This document shows, piece by piece, positions 7,902 to 16,364 of a stretch of 64,000 nucleotides of DNA. A program made the position numbers and the translations under genes. Source of the DNA: Defluviimonas salinarum (GTDB lineage: Bacteria; Pseudomonadota; Alphaproteobacteria; Rhodobacterales; Rhodobacteraceae); NCBI RefSeq assembly GCF_026013545.1, contig NZ_JAPDOG010000009.1, forward strand, positions 62,001-126,000, written 5' to 3'. Under the pieces are notes generated by a model that worked only from the letters and a program-made list of their open reading frames with translations, did no database searches and was not told where the DNA came from. How positions within the stretch are numbered: the first letter of the stretch is position 1; each line of letters opens with the position of its first letter.

Positions 7902-9192
7902 GTTTCTTTCCGGGCTTGGCGACGAGGCGCTTGCGGCGCTGCCCTGGCTCTTCGAGTTCTGGGCGCTGCCGCATCAGCTGCCGCCCGATGGGGCCTGGAA
8001 GAGCTGGGTGATCATGGGTGGGCGCGGCGCGGGCAAGACCCGCGCCGGGGCCGAATGGGTGCGCGCCGAGGTCGAGGGTGCGCGGCCGGAGGATCCCGGC
8101 CGGGCGCGGCGGGTCGCGCTCGTGGGCGAGACGGTCGATCAGGTCCGCGAGGTCATGGTCTTCGGCGAGAGCGGCATCCTCGCCTGTTCTCCGCCAGACC
8201 GGCGGCCGCTTTGGGAGGCGGGGCGCAAGCGGCTCGTCTGGCCGAACGGCGCGGTGGCCGAGATCTATTCGGCGCATAGTCCCGAAAGCCTCCGGGGACC
8301 GCAGTTCGATGCCGCCTGGGTCGACGAACTGGCCAAATGGGGCAAGGCGGAAGACGCCTGGGACATGCTGCAGTTTGCGCTGCGGCTCGGACAGCATCCG
8401 CGCCAGGTGGTCACAACGACGCCGCGCAACGTGGGTGTCCTGAAGGCGATCTTGCGCAATCCCTCGACGGTGCTGACGCAGGCGCCGACCGAGGCGAACC
8501 GGGCCTATCTCGCGGCTTCGTTCCTCAACGAGGTCCGGGCGCGCTATGCCGGGACGCGGCTCGGGCGGCAGGAGCTCGACGGGGTGCTTCTGGAGGATGC
8601 GGAAGGGGCGCTCTGGACCTCGGCGAGCCTTGAGGCCTGCCGGTCCGGGGCGCCCGAGCGGCTGAGCCGGATCGTCGTCGCGGTCGATCCGCCGGTGACG
8701 GGGCATGCCGGTTCGGACGAATGCGGGATCGTCGTCGTGGGCGCGCTGACCGAGGGGGCGCCGTCGGAATGGCGGGCCTGGGTGCTGGAGGATGCGAGTG
8801 TCCCGGCGGCGTCGCCCGCCGACTGGGCGCGAGCGGCGATCGCGGCGGTGGAGCGGCACGGCGCGGAGCGGCTCGTCGCGGAGGTCAACCAGGGCGGCGA
8901 CCTGGTCGAGAGCGTGGTGCGGCAGATCGACCCGGTGGTTCCGTTCCGGGCGGTGCGCGCGGCGCGGGGCAAGGTCGCGCGGGCGGAGCCGGTGGCGGCC
9001 CTTTACGAGCAGGGGCGGGTGCATCACCTGCACGGGCTCGGGACGCTCGAGGACCAGATGTGCCGGATGACGGCGCGGGGATACGAGGGGCGGGGTTCGC
9101 CCGACCGTGTGGATGCGCTGGTCTGGGCTCTGAGCGAGCTGATCGTGGAACCGGCGGCGAAATGGCGGCGACCTCGAGTCAGGAGCTTGTGA
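7849..9192 (+). CDS. GTA gp2, large terminase (packaging ATPase/nuclease)
   Basis: The motor that cuts host DNA and packs it into GTA heads. Walker A GGRGAGKT is at residues 57-64 and Walker B is in AAWVDELAKW. The C-terminal RNase H-like nuclease has Asp in VVAVDPP and in DRVDALVWAL. With the ATG at 7849 the protein has 447 residues, in line with the family. The frame extends back to a TTG at 7780 and there is a GTG at 7894 behind GGAGG, so the start is uncertain. It overlaps g1 by 53 bases. Confidence 0.93.
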   Translation: MRSAAAWLASARPEVVDEFLSGLGDEALAALPWLFEFWALPHQLPPDGAWKSWVIMGGRGAGKTRAGAEWVRAEVEGARPEDPGRARRVALVGETVDQVREVMVFGESGILACSPPDRRPLWEAGRKRLVWPNGAVAEIYSAHSPESLRGPQFDAAWVDELAKWGKAEDAWDMLQFALRLGQHPRQVVTTTPRNVGVLKAILRNPSTVLTQAPTEANRAYLAASFLNEVRARYAGTRLGRQELDGVLLEDAEGALWTSASLEACRSGAPERLSRIVVAVDPPVTGHAGSDECGIVVVGALTEGAPSEWRAWVLEDASVPAASPADWARAAIAAVERHGAERLVAEVNQGGDLVESVVRQIDPVVPFRAVRAARGKVARAEPVAALYEQGRVHHLHGLGTLEDQMCRMTARGYEGRGSPDRVDALVWALSELIVEPAAKWRRPRVRSL

Positions 9193-9203
9193 ACGGTGTC
9201 GGA

Positions 9204-9266
9204 CGGGGGCTGTCTGCCCCCCGCGCGCGTTCCGCGCTCCCCCCGAGGATATTTGGGCAAGGTGAA
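9204..9266 (+). repeat. Dispersed GTATTT repeat, copy B (inside GTA cluster)
   Basis: GGGGGC/GCCCCC inverted repeat with a 5-base loop, then CCCCCCGAGGATATTTGGGC and AAGGTGAA. It fills the gap between g2 and g3 and ends immediately before the ATG at 9267. Its presence inside a phage-derived operon shows that the repeat spreads to, or is kept at, non-host genes as well. Confidence 0.7.
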
Positions 9267-10490
9267 ATGCGGGTGGTTCCTTCGGGGCGCCGCCGGTCGG
9301 CCCGGGCTGAAACAGGAGATGCATGGAACATCTTCCGGCGCGCCGCGGGGGCGGTCCCGGAGCAGAAGGCCTCGGCCACCGGGCGCGTTGTGGCCTGGGG
9401 CTCGTCGGGCCGGGTGGCATGGAGCCCGCGCGATACGGTGAGCCTCACGAAGACCGGGTTTTCCGGCAATCCGGTCGGGTTCCGGGCGGTGAAGCTCATT
9501 TCCGAGGCGGCAGCGGCGCTGCCTCTGGTCTGCCAGGACGGGGAGCGGCGCTACGATGTGCATCCCGTGACCGAGCTGATGCGTCGCCCCAATCCGGGGC
9601 AGGGGCGGGCAGAGCTGTTCGAGGCCCTTTACGGGCAGCTGCTTCTGAGCGGGAACGGCTATGTCGAGGCGGTCGGGGCCGGGGGGCTGCCGGTGGAGCT
9701 GCATGTGCTGCGCTCGGACCGGATGTCGCTGGTGCCGGGAGTGGATGGCTGGCCGGTGGCCTATGACTATACCGTCGGCGGGCGGAAGCACCGGTTCGAC
9801 ATGACCGGTCCCGTCGATCCCATCTGTCATATCAAGTCCTTCCATCCACAGGACGACCACTACGGGCTTTCTCCGCTGCAGGCGGCGGCCGTCGCGGTCG
9901 ATGTGCACAATTCGGCATCGAGCTGGTCGAAGGCGCTTCTCGACAATGCGGTGCGGCCGTCGGGGGCCATCGTCTACAAGGGCGCGGACGGGCAGGCGCA
10001 ATTGTCGGGCGAGCAGTATGACCGGCTGATCCACGAGATGGAGATGCATCATCAGGGCGCGCGCAATGCCGGGCGGCCGATGCTGCTGGAGGGGGGGCTC
10101 GACTGGAAGCCGATGGGGTTCTCGCCCTCGGACATGGAGTTCCAGAAGACCAAGGAGGCGGCGGCGCGGGAGATCGCGGTCGCCTTCGGGGTGCCGCCGA
10201 TGCTTTTGGGGATTCCCGGGGATGCCACCTATGCCAATTACCAGGAGGCGAACCGGGCCTTCTACCGGCTGACCGTGCTGCCCCTGGCCACGCGAGTTAC
10301 TGCGGCGGTGTCCTACTGGCTGTCCACCCATCTCGGCGAGCAGGTAGAGTTGCGCCCCGATCTCGACCAGGTGCCGGCACTCGCGGCCGAGCGGGACCAG
10401 CAATGGAAACGGGTGGGCGAGGCCACGTTCCTGACCGACGCCGAGAAGCGGTCGATCCTCGGGCTGCCGCGGCTTGCGGATGAGGAATGA
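9267..10490 (+). CDS. GTA gp3, portal protein
   Basis: An HK97-type portal (about 407 residues from this start) forming the ring through which DNA enters the head. Recognisable portal segments include SGNPVGFRAVKLI-like text, LYGQLLLSGNGYVE, and AVAFGVPPMLLGI followed by YANYQEANRAFY. The homologous part begins near WNIFRR (9324). A well-placed ATG with an AGGAG site exists at 9319 but is one base out of frame; the in-frame ATG at 9267 lies at the end of a repeat. Either the start is 9267, or one base is missing near 9322. Confidence 0.85.
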   Translation: MRVVPSGRRRSARAETGDAWNIFRRAAGAVPEQKASATGRVVAWGSSGRVAWSPRDTVSLTKTGFSGNPVGFRAVKLISEAAAALPLVCQDGERRYDVHPVTELMRRPNPGQGRAELFEALYGQLLLSGNGYVEAVGAGGLPVELHVLRSDRMSLVPGVDGWPVAYDYTVGGRKHRFDMTGPVDPICHIKSFHPQDDHYGLSPLQAAAVAVDVHNSASSWSKALLDNAVRPSGAIVYKGADGQAQLSGEQYDRLIHEMEMHHQGARNAGRPMLLEGGLDWKPMGFSPSDMEFQKTKEAAAREIAVAFGVPPMLLGIPGDATYANYQEANRAFYRLTVLPLATRVTAAVSYWLSTHLGEQVELRPDLDQVPALAAERDQQWKRVGEATFLTDAEKRSILGLPRLADEE

Positions 10491-10717
10491 GTATGACGGG
10501 GCCGGGGTCACGCTATCTCAAGGAGCCCTACGAGCATCGTTTCGAGGCGACCGAGAGGATCATGGCGCTGCAGTTCGAGACGGTCGAGAAGCGGCTGGAG
10601 CGGATCGAGGCGATGATCGGGGGGGTGGAGAGGCGGCTCTGGATGACGGTCTTCGGGGTCGTGGGCGTGTTTCTGGCGCAGGCGGCGCAGTCGCTGATCG
10701 AGTTCGGGCCGAAATAG
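10487..10717 (+). CDS. GTA gp3.5, small helical protein
   Basis: A 76-residue protein between portal and protease, matching the place of Rhodobacter GTA gene g3.5. The first half is a charged helix with heptad-like spacing (LQFETVEKRLERIEAMIGG). The second half has one membrane-like segment (MTVFGVVGVFLAQAAQSL). It overlaps the portal stop (ATGA) with GAGG just upstream. Its function is not known with certainty. Confidence 0.75.
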   Translation: MSMTGPGSRYLKEPYEHRFEATERIMALQFETVEKRLERIEAMIGGVERRLWMTVFGVVGVFLAQAAQSLIEFGPK

Positions 10718-10727
10718 GAAATCTTGA

Positions 10728-11285
10728 ATGACCACAGGTATTTACGGGATGGAGATGAAGTTTTGCCGGCTGGGCGAGGATGTCGCCATCAGGGATGGAT
10801 GCCGGATCGAGGGCTATGCCTCGTTCTTTGGCATCACCGATCAGGGTGGCGATGTCGTGATGCCGGGGGCCTATGGAAAGTCGCTGGAGCGGCTCAAGGC
10901 GCAGGGACGCGCGGTGAAGATGCTCTGGCAGCACGATCCCGCCCAGCCGATCGGGGTCTGGGACGAGATCGCCGAGGACGGGCGGGGGCTCAAGGTCAAG
11001 GGCCGGATTCTGACCGAAGTCGAGAAGGGGCGCGAGGCGGCGGCCCTGGTCGCGGCGGGCGCCATCGACGGGCTCTCGATCGGCTACCGAACGGTGACGG
11101 CGGAGAAGGATGCGAACGGGCAGCGGCTTCTTCGAGAGGTGGAGCTTTGGGAAGTGTCGCTCGTGACCTTCCCGATGCTTCCGGAGGCGCGGGTCGGGGC
11201 CAAGGGCGATGCGCTTGGCGACGGCGATCTGCGGGAACTGGCGGCGCTGTTCGAGGAGGCGCGCCGGGCACTGGCGGGGCTTTAG
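10728..11285 (+). CDS. GTA gp4, HK97-family prohead protease
   Basis: A 185-residue serine protease (peptidase family U35) expected to trim the scaffold part of the capsid protein during head assembly. The catalytic His69 lies in MLWQHDP and Ser117 in IDGLSIGY, followed by the typical LWEVSLVTFPMLPEA segment. It sits directly between g3.5 and the capsid gene, the standard order. ATG at 10728 has AGGA nine bases upstream; the Met codon at residue 8 is a possible alternative start. Confidence 0.93.
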   Translation: MTTGIYGMEMKFCRLGEDVAIRDGCRIEGYASFFGITDQGGDVVMPGAYGKSLERLKAQGRAVKMLWQHDPAQPIGVWDEIAEDGRGLKVKGRILTEVEKGREAAALVAAGAIDGLSIGYRTVTAEKDANGQRLLREVELWEVSLVTFPMLPEARVGAKGDALGDGDLRELAALFEEARRALAGL

Positions 11286-11322
11286 CCCCGTCCGACGCAA
11301 CCCCTGACTTGAGGTGAAGGGT

Positions 11323-12519
11323 ATGAAGAAGACCGAGACGAAGGCTCGGGCCGGGGAAGGCGTGTCCGACGCTCCGGCCGGGGAGGTGAAGTCCGCGCTG
11401 CAGGGTTTCCTGAGCGAGTTCAAGGGCTTTCAGGATGACGTGAAATCAAGGTTGCAACAACAGGAAGAGCGACTGACCATGCTGGATCGCAAATCTCACA
11501 TGCCGGGCCGTCCGGTCCTTTCGACTGCCATCGACCATGAGGCGCCGCACAAGAAGGCCTTTACCGCCTATCTGCGGTCGGGCGACGACGACGGGCTGCG
11601 GGGGCTGGTGCTCGAGGGCAAGGCGCTCAACACCCAGGTCAATGCCGAGGGCGGGTTCCTCGTCGATCCGCAGACCTCGGACCGTATCCGGGGCGTGTTG
11701 AAATCGACCTCGTCGCTCCGCTCGATCGCCAATGTGGTGAGTGTCGAGGCGACCTCTTTCGACGTGCTGGTCGATCACACCGATCTCGGCTCGGGCTGGG
11801 CGACGGAGACGGGCTCGCCCGCCGAGACCGGCACGCCGCAGATCGACCGCATCTCGATCCCGCTGCACGAGTTGTCGGCGATGCCGAAGGCGTCGCAGCG
11901 GCTGCTCGACGACAGCGCCTTCGATGTCGAAGGCTGGCTGGCCGAGCGCATCGCCGACCGGTTCTCGCGTGCCGAGGCGCAGGCCTTCGTGAACGGGAAT
12001 GGCGTCGACAAGCCGAGGGGCTTCCTAGCGCATGGGGCTGTCGCCAATGGCGTCTGGGCTTGGGGCTCGCTCGGCTATGTGCCGACGGGGGCGGCGGGTG
12101 ACTTCGCCTCGACCAACGCGTCGGATGCGATCATCGACCTCGTCTACGCGCTGAACGCCGAATACCGGGCGAACGCGAGCTTCGTGATGAACTCGAAGAC
12201 CGCCGGCGCGGTTCGCAAGATGAAGGATGCCGACGGCCGGTTCCTGTGGTCGGACGGCCTTGCCGCCGGCGAGCCCGCGCGGCTGATGGGCTATCCGGTG
12301 CTGGTGGCCGAGGACATGCCGGATATCGGTAACGACGCATATGCCATCGCCTTCGGCGACTTCCACAACGGCTACACGATCGCAGAGCGCCCCGACATGC
12401 GGGTTCTGCGCGATCCGTTCTCGGCCAAGCCGCATGTGCTCTTCTATGCCTCGAAGCGTGTGGGTGGCGACGTGAGCGACTTCGCCGCGATCAAGCTTCT
12501 GAAATTCGCCGTCTCGTAA
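11323..12519 (+). CDS. GTA gp5, HK97-fold major capsid protein
   Basis: A 398-residue HK97-like capsid subunit. The first ~65 residues are charged and helical (KSALQGFLSEFKGFQDDV and following), fitting the delta domain that the protease removes. The capsid fold follows with LNTQVNAEGGFLVDP, RSIANVV, and the P-domain TGSPAETGTPQIDRISIPLH. ATG at 11323 is preceded by AAGGG; a GTG at 11314 overlaps a GAGG site and is less likely. A 153-base gap without genes follows, where head expression may be separated from tail expression. Confidence 0.95.
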   Translation: MKKTETKARAGEGVSDAPAGEVKSALQGFLSEFKGFQDDVKSRLQQQEERLTMLDRKSHMPGRPVLSTAIDHEAPHKKAFTAYLRSGDDDGLRGLVLEGKALNTQVNAEGGFLVDPQTSDRIRGVLKSTSSLRSIANVVSVEATSFDVLVDHTDLGSGWATETGSPAETGTPQIDRISIPLHELSAMPKASQRLLDDSAFDVEGWLAERIADRFSRAEAQAFVNGNGVDKPRGFLAHGAVANGVWAWGSLGYVPTGAAGDFASTNASDAIIDLVYALNAEYRANASFVMNSKTAGAVRKMKDADGRFLWSDGLAAGEPARLMGYPVLVAEDMPDIGNDAYAIAFGDFHNGYTIAERPDMRVLRDPFSAKPHVLFYASKRVGGDVSDFAAIKLLKFAVS

Positions 12520-12672
12520 GGGAGGCGGATCGGGCGGGGCCTTCGGGTCCCGGCCGTTCGGGCGCGGGCCGATTGAGCCATCCGTGTTGTCTAGCTGCTC
12601 CCTCCGTCCGAGCAATGCGGGGCTGGCCCGCGTCCGTTCCTGAGGGACGGGCGCGACTATCGGAGATATCCC

Positions 12673-13269
12673 ATGATGCTGAGCGAAGTGACACCGGTGC
12701 CGCAGGCGGCGCTGCCGGTGGCGGAATTCAAGGAACATCTGAGGCTTGGCACCGGGTTCGCCGATGACGGGGCGCAGGATGCGCTGGTGGCGGGCTACCT
12801 GCGGGCGGCGCTGGCGGCGATCGAGGGGCGCATCGGCAAGGCGCTGATCGCGCGGGACCATGTGCTGGAGCTCAACCAATGGCGCTGGCCGGAGTGTCAG
12901 GCCTTCCCGGTGACGCCGGTGAGCGCGATCGTGTTGGTCACCGTGAAGGATCGCGGCGGCGAAGCGGAGGTGATCGACCCCGCGCGCTACCGGCTGGAGC
13001 GGGACGCGCAACGGCCGAAGATCGTGGCGGCAGGGGCGCTGTTGCCGGGGATCCCAGTGGGGGGCTCGGTCGAGGTCGTCTTTACGGCGGGCTTCGGGCC
13101 GTCTTGGTCGGATGTGCCGGACGACCTCGCGCAGGCGGTGTTCCTGCTGGCTGCGCAGTTTCACGAGAACCGGCACGAAGCGGGCGAGCGGCAGGCGATG
13201 CCGTTTGGGGTGATGGCCCTGATCGAGCGCTGGCGGACGGTGCGTGTTCTCGGCGGGGGCGCGGCATGA
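12673..13269 (+). CDS. GTA gp6, head-tail adaptor
   Basis: A 198-residue connector protein of the gp6/HK97 adaptor family that docks under the portal. It begins with the usual pattern (EVTPVPQAALPVAEFKEHL, then LVAGYLRAALAAIEGRIGKAL), a beta region with RYRLERDAQRPKI, and ends in a helix (DLAQAVFLLAAQFHENRHE). GGAG is eight bases upstream of the ATG. It overlaps g7 by four bases (ATGA). Confidence 0.88.
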   Translation: MMLSEVTPVPQAALPVAEFKEHLRLGTGFADDGAQDALVAGYLRAALAAIEGRIGKALIARDHVLELNQWRWPECQAFPVTPVSAIVLVTVKDRGGEAEVIDPARYRLERDAQRPKIVAAGALLPGIPVGGSVEVVFTAGFGPSWSDVPDDLAQAVFLLAAQFHENRHEAGERQAMPFGVMALIERWRTVRVLGGGAA

Positions 13270-13604
13270 GCGCCCCCCGGTTGAACCGGAAGCTGGTCCT
13301 GGAAGAGGCGCAGCGGGTTCCGGACGGTGCCGGCGGCTGGTCGTTGAACTGGGTCGCTCTGGGCGCGCTCTGGGCCGCGGTCGATGCCGGGGCGGGCGGC
13401 GAGCGGGCCGGGGAGTTCCTCACCGTGTCGAGCGTGTCCTACCGGATCACCGTGCGCGGGGCGCCGCAGGGGGCACCGTCGCGACCGAAGCCGGAGCAGC
13501 GATTCCGGGACGGCGCGCGCACCTTCCGCATTAGTGCCGTCACGGAAGCCGATCCTGTCGGGAAGTATCTGACCTGCTTCGCGCAGGAGGAGGTTGTGGC
13601 ATGA
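13266..13604 (+). CDS. GTA gp7, head-tail stopper
   Basis: A 112-residue protein of the phage head-tail joining family, which in GTA forms the stopper ring below the adaptor. It shows a small beta-barrel pattern (RKLVLEEAQRVPDGAGGWS; SYRITVRGAPQG; FRISAVTEADPVGKYLTCFA). Four-base overlaps on both sides (ATGA with g6 and with g8) indicate coupled translation. Confidence 0.87.
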   Translation: MSAPRLNRKLVLEEAQRVPDGAGGWSLNWVALGALWAAVDAGAGGERAGEFLTVSSVSYRITVRGAPQGAPSRPKPEQRFRDGARTFRISAVTEADPVGKYLTCFAQEEVVA

Positions 13605-14007
13605 GCTACGGAGCGGCCGCCGCGTTGCAGGCGGTGATCTACCAGACGTTGACCGCGGATCCGGCGCTGGACGCGCTGGTATCGGGGGCGATCTACGATG
13701 CCGTGCCGCCGGGTACGGTGACGGGAACCTATGTCTCGATCGGGCCAGAGGATGTGCCGACGCGTCCGACCAGGTTGGGCGGGGCGCGTTTCACGAGTTC
13801 ACCGTCTCGATCGTGACCGATCAGGCGGGGTTCCAGAATGCCAAGGCGGTGGCGGCGGCGGTGTCGGATGTGCTGACCGGTGCTACGCCGGTGCTGGCGC
13901 GGGGGCGACTCGTGGGTCTTTGGTTTCTTTCGGCTCGGGCGCGAAGGGTCGAAAAAGCGGACGTGCGGCGGATCGACCTGATGTTCCGGGCGCGGGTCGA
14001 GGACTGA
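13601..14007 (+). pseudogene. GTA gp8, tail terminator, frame broken by one missing base
   Basis: The N-terminal part (MSYGAAAALQAVIYQTLT through VSIGPEDV) reads from 13601 but ends at a stop at 13816. The rest of the protein (DASDQVGRGAFHEFTVSIVT through IDLMFRARVED) is in another frame and stops at 14007. Joining them needs one extra base at about 13756-13758. The joined protein has about 135 residues, right for the tail terminator that caps the tail tube and binds the stopper. No slippery sequence stands at the break. In a working GTA the product is expected to be needed for tails, so this is either a sequence error or inactivation. Confidence 0.8.
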
Positions 14008-14123
14008 GCCGGTCGTTTCGGATCACGACCGGGACAGCGGCGCACGGCTTTGCGGGTTTCACACAATTCCGGGTCTCGGTTCTTCCCTGACGACCCGAAT
14101 CTTACACAAATCGGAGAACGGAC

Positions 14124-14537
14124 ATGGCGGCCCAGAACGGCAAGGATCTTCTGATCAAGCTCGACCTGACGGGCGACGGGCAATTCCTCACGATCGCGGG
14201 GCTCAGGGCGACGCGGATCAGTTTCAATGCCGAGACGGTCGACGTGACCAGCCTCGAAAGCCAGGGCGGCTGGCGCGAGCTTCTGGGCGGCGCCGGCGTG
14301 CGGTCCGCGAGCGTGTCGGGGTCTGGCGTCTTCGTGGACTCGGCCACGGATGATCGTGCGCGGCAGATCTTCTTCTCGGGCAGCATCGAGAGTTTTCAGG
14401 TGATCATCCCGGATTTCGGCGTCGTCGAGGGGCCGTTCCAGATCACGTCGATCGAATACGCGGGCAGCTATAACGGCGAGGCAACCTACGAGCTGTCGCT
14501 CGCCTCTGCTGGCGCCCTCAACTTCACGGCGATCTGA
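14124..14537 (+). CDS. GTA gp9, major tail tube protein
   Basis: A 137-residue beta-rich tail tube subunit. Diagnostic text includes GKDLLIKLDLTGDG, FNAETVDVTSLES, and VEGPFQITSIEYAGSYNGEATYE. It is the expected gene after the tail terminator and before the tail chaperones. A 116-base gap separates it from g8. The stop overlaps the next start by one base (TGATG). Confidence 0.92.
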   Translation: MAAQNGKDLLIKLDLTGDGQFLTIAGLRATRISFNAETVDVTSLESQGGWRELLGGAGVRSASVSGSGVFVDSATDDRARQIFFSGSIESFQVIIPDFGVVEGPFQITSIEYAGSYNGEATYELSLASAGALNFTAI

Positions 14538-14857
14538 TGGCAAATCCCTGGACGGGGGAGGTCGCGATCCGGCTCGACGGCGAGGCTCGTGTCGCCAAGC
14601 TGACGCTCGGCGCACTGGCGGAGCTCGAAGCCGGGTTGCAGACCGGGACGCTCATAGAGCTCGTGGAGCGGTTTGAGGCGGGGCGGTTTTCGACGCGCGA
14701 CGTTCTGATGCTGGTCGTCGCGGGCCTTCGGGGTGGCGGCTGGGCCGGCACGGCGGCTGACCTTTTGAAGGTGGAGATCGGCGGCGGGCCGGTCGAGGCC
14801 GCACGGGTGGCGGCCGAATTGCTCGCCCGTGCGTTCACGGTGCCGGAGGGGCGATGA
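14537..14857 (+). CDS. GTA gp10, tail assembly chaperone
   Basis: A 106-residue helical protein of the GTA gp10 family, likely acting during tape-measure loading in tail assembly. Features are DGEARVAKLTLGALAELEA and a central DVLMLVVAGLRGGGW. It overlaps g9 by one base and the next frame by four. Phage tail chaperones are often made as frameshift pairs; here the second partner has its own start codon. Confidence 0.85.
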   Translation: MANPWTGEVAIRLDGEARVAKLTLGALAELEAGLQTGTLIELVERFEAGRFSTRDVLMLVVAGLRGGGWAGTAADLLKVEIGGGPVEAARVAAELLARAFTVPEGR

Positions 14858-15048
14858 GCGGTCTCGACTGGCCGGGGTTGATGCGGGCGGGGCTGTCGGG
14901 GTTGGGGCTGGCGCCGGACGTGTTCTGGAAGCTGACGCCGGCGGAACTGGTCCTGATGTTGGGCGATCCCGGGGCCGTCGCACCACTGAATCGGGCGCGG
15001 CTGGACGAACTGGCGCGGGCCTGGCCGGACAAGAATAAGGAAGGCTGA
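14854..15048 (+). CDS. GTA gp10.1, small tail assembly chaperone
   Basis: A 64-residue protein with the pattern known from the small reading frame after Rhodobacter g10: DWPGLMRAGLSGLGLAPDVF, then LTPAELVLML and a C-terminal helix ending in DKNKEG. It overlaps g10 (ATGA) and precedes the tape-measure gene, the usual place for the second tail chaperone. It is too short for firm family assignment on its own. Confidence 0.8.
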   Translation: MSGLDWPGLMRAGLSGLGLAPDVFWKLTPAELVLMLGDPGAVAPLNRARLDELARAWPDKNKEG

Positions 15049-15049
15049 G

Positions 15050-15721
15050 ATGGCGGTGACGGACGGATTGGACGGGATCGACGGTATGGCCGCGAAGGCG
15101 ACCGCGCTTGAGGCAAGCCTCGGCGGGGCGCAGACGATGGCTGCGGCTTTCGACGCGGAACTCGGGCGGATGCGCGAGAGCATGGTCTTCACCGGGCGCG
15201 AGGTCGGCACCCTGTCGACCAGTATCGGCGGCGGGCTCAGGCGGGCTTTCGACGGGCTGATCTTCGACGGGATGAAGCTATCGGACGCGCTGGGCAAGGT
15301 CGCACGAACGATGGCCAGCAGTATCTACAGCATCGCGATGAAGCCTGTTCAAGAGGCGGTCGGTGGCGCCATCGCAGGGAGCATGAACGGCATTCTGAGC
15401 GGGCTCTTACCGTTCGAGAAGGGTGGGAGTTTCGCGCAAGGCAGGGTGATGCCTTTCGCCAAGGGGGGCGTCGTCTCTTCGCCGACGATGTTTCCGATGA
15501 GAAACGGGCGCGGCCTGATGGGCGAGGCGGGGCCGGAGGCGATCATGCCGCTAACGCGTGGCGCCGATGGGCGGCTCGGTGTGCAGGCCTCGGGCGGCAG
15601 TCGGCCGGTCAACATCGTGATGAACGTGACGACGCCGGACGTGCAGGGCTTTGCCCGCAGTCAGAGCCAGATCGCGGCGCAGATGGCGCGAGCATTGTCG
15701 CGCGGCGAGCGCAATCGCTGA
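15050..15721 (+). CDS. GTA gp11, tail tape measure protein
   Basis: A 223-residue tape measure protein, short as expected for the short GTA tail. The N-terminal half is helical. A Gly/Ala membrane-active-like segment stands at about residues 100-125 (VQEAVGGAIAGSMNGILSGL), followed by FEKGGSF, PFAKGGVVSSPTMFPM and GLMGEAGPEAIMPL, the usual C-terminal signature. AAGGAAGG lies upstream of the ATG. Confidence 0.9.
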   Translation: MAVTDGLDGIDGMAAKATALEASLGGAQTMAAAFDAELGRMRESMVFTGREVGTLSTSIGGGLRRAFDGLIFDGMKLSDALGKVARTMASSIYSIAMKPVQEAVGGAIAGSMNGILSGLLPFEKGGSFAQGRVMPFAKGGVVSSPTMFPMRNGRGLMGEAGPEAIMPLTRGADGRLGVQASGGSRPVNIVMNVTTPDVQGFARSQSQIAAQMARALSRGERNR

Positions 15722-15731
15722 GGAGGGGCGG

Positions 15732-16364
15732 ATGGCATTCCATGAAGTGAGATTCCCGGCGAATCTGAGCTTTGGCTCGGTCGGAGGCCCCGAACGGCGC
15801 ACCGAGGTGGTGTCGTTGAGCAACGGGTTCGAGGAGCGCAACACGCCCTGGTCACAGTCGCGTCGGCGATACGATGCCGGGGTCGGCTTGCGCAGTCTCG
15901 ACGATATCGGCGCGCTCATCGACTTCTTCGAGGCGCGGCAGGGTCAGCTGCACGGGTTCCGCTGGAAGGACTGGGCCGACTACAAGTCTTGCCCGGCTTC
16001 GGCGACGGTCGGCATGGCCGACGAGTTCATCGACGTCGGGGACGGCAGTCGGACCGAGTACCAGTTGGTCAAGGCCTATGCGTCGGGTGCTGCGAGCCAG
16101 GTGCGCGTGATCCGGAAGCCGGTGGCGGGAACGGTGCGGGTCGGGCTCCAGGGTGACGAACTGGCGGAGGGCGTGCATTTTTCGGTCGACACGGCGACCG
16201 GGATCGTCGCCTTCGCTAGCCCGCCATCGATCAACGAGAGGATCACTGCGGGGTTCGAGTTCGACGTGCCAGTCAGGTTCGACACCGACCGCATTCAGGT
16301 CTCGGTCGCGTCGTTCCAGGCGGGTGACGTTCCGACTGTGCCGGTCGTGGAGGTGCGGTTGTGA
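15732..16364 (+). CDS. GTA gp12, distal tail protein (DUF2460)
   Basis: A 210-residue protein of the DUF2460 family, the distal tail ring of the GTA baseplate. Conserved text: FHEVRFPANLSFGSVGGPER, RRYDAGVGLRSLDD, and HGFRWKDWADYKS. GGAGGGG stands directly upstream of the ATG at 15732. It overlaps g13 by four bases. Confidence 0.92.
   Translation: MAFHEVRFPANLSFGSVGGPERRTEVVSLSNGFEERNTPWSQSRRRYDAGVGLRSLDDIGALIDFFEARQGQLHGFRWKDWADYKSCPASATVGMADEFIDVGDGSRTEYQLVKAYASGAASQVRVIRKPVAGTVRVGLQGDELAEGVHFSVDTATGIVAFASPPSINERITAGFEFDVPVRFDTDRIQVSVASFQAGDVPTVPVVEVRL

Noticed and set aside
7750-10511. Long open frames on the minus strand opposite the GTA terminase and portal genes
   Set aside because: They mirror real genes, have composition of high-GC antisense shadows (rich in Arg, Pro, His) and no ribosome sites or family motifs.
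13740-13820. Programmed -1 frameshift in g8
   Set aside because: Tail chaperone genes use such shifts, but g8 is the tail terminator. No slippery heptamer or downstream pseudoknot is visible at the joint.
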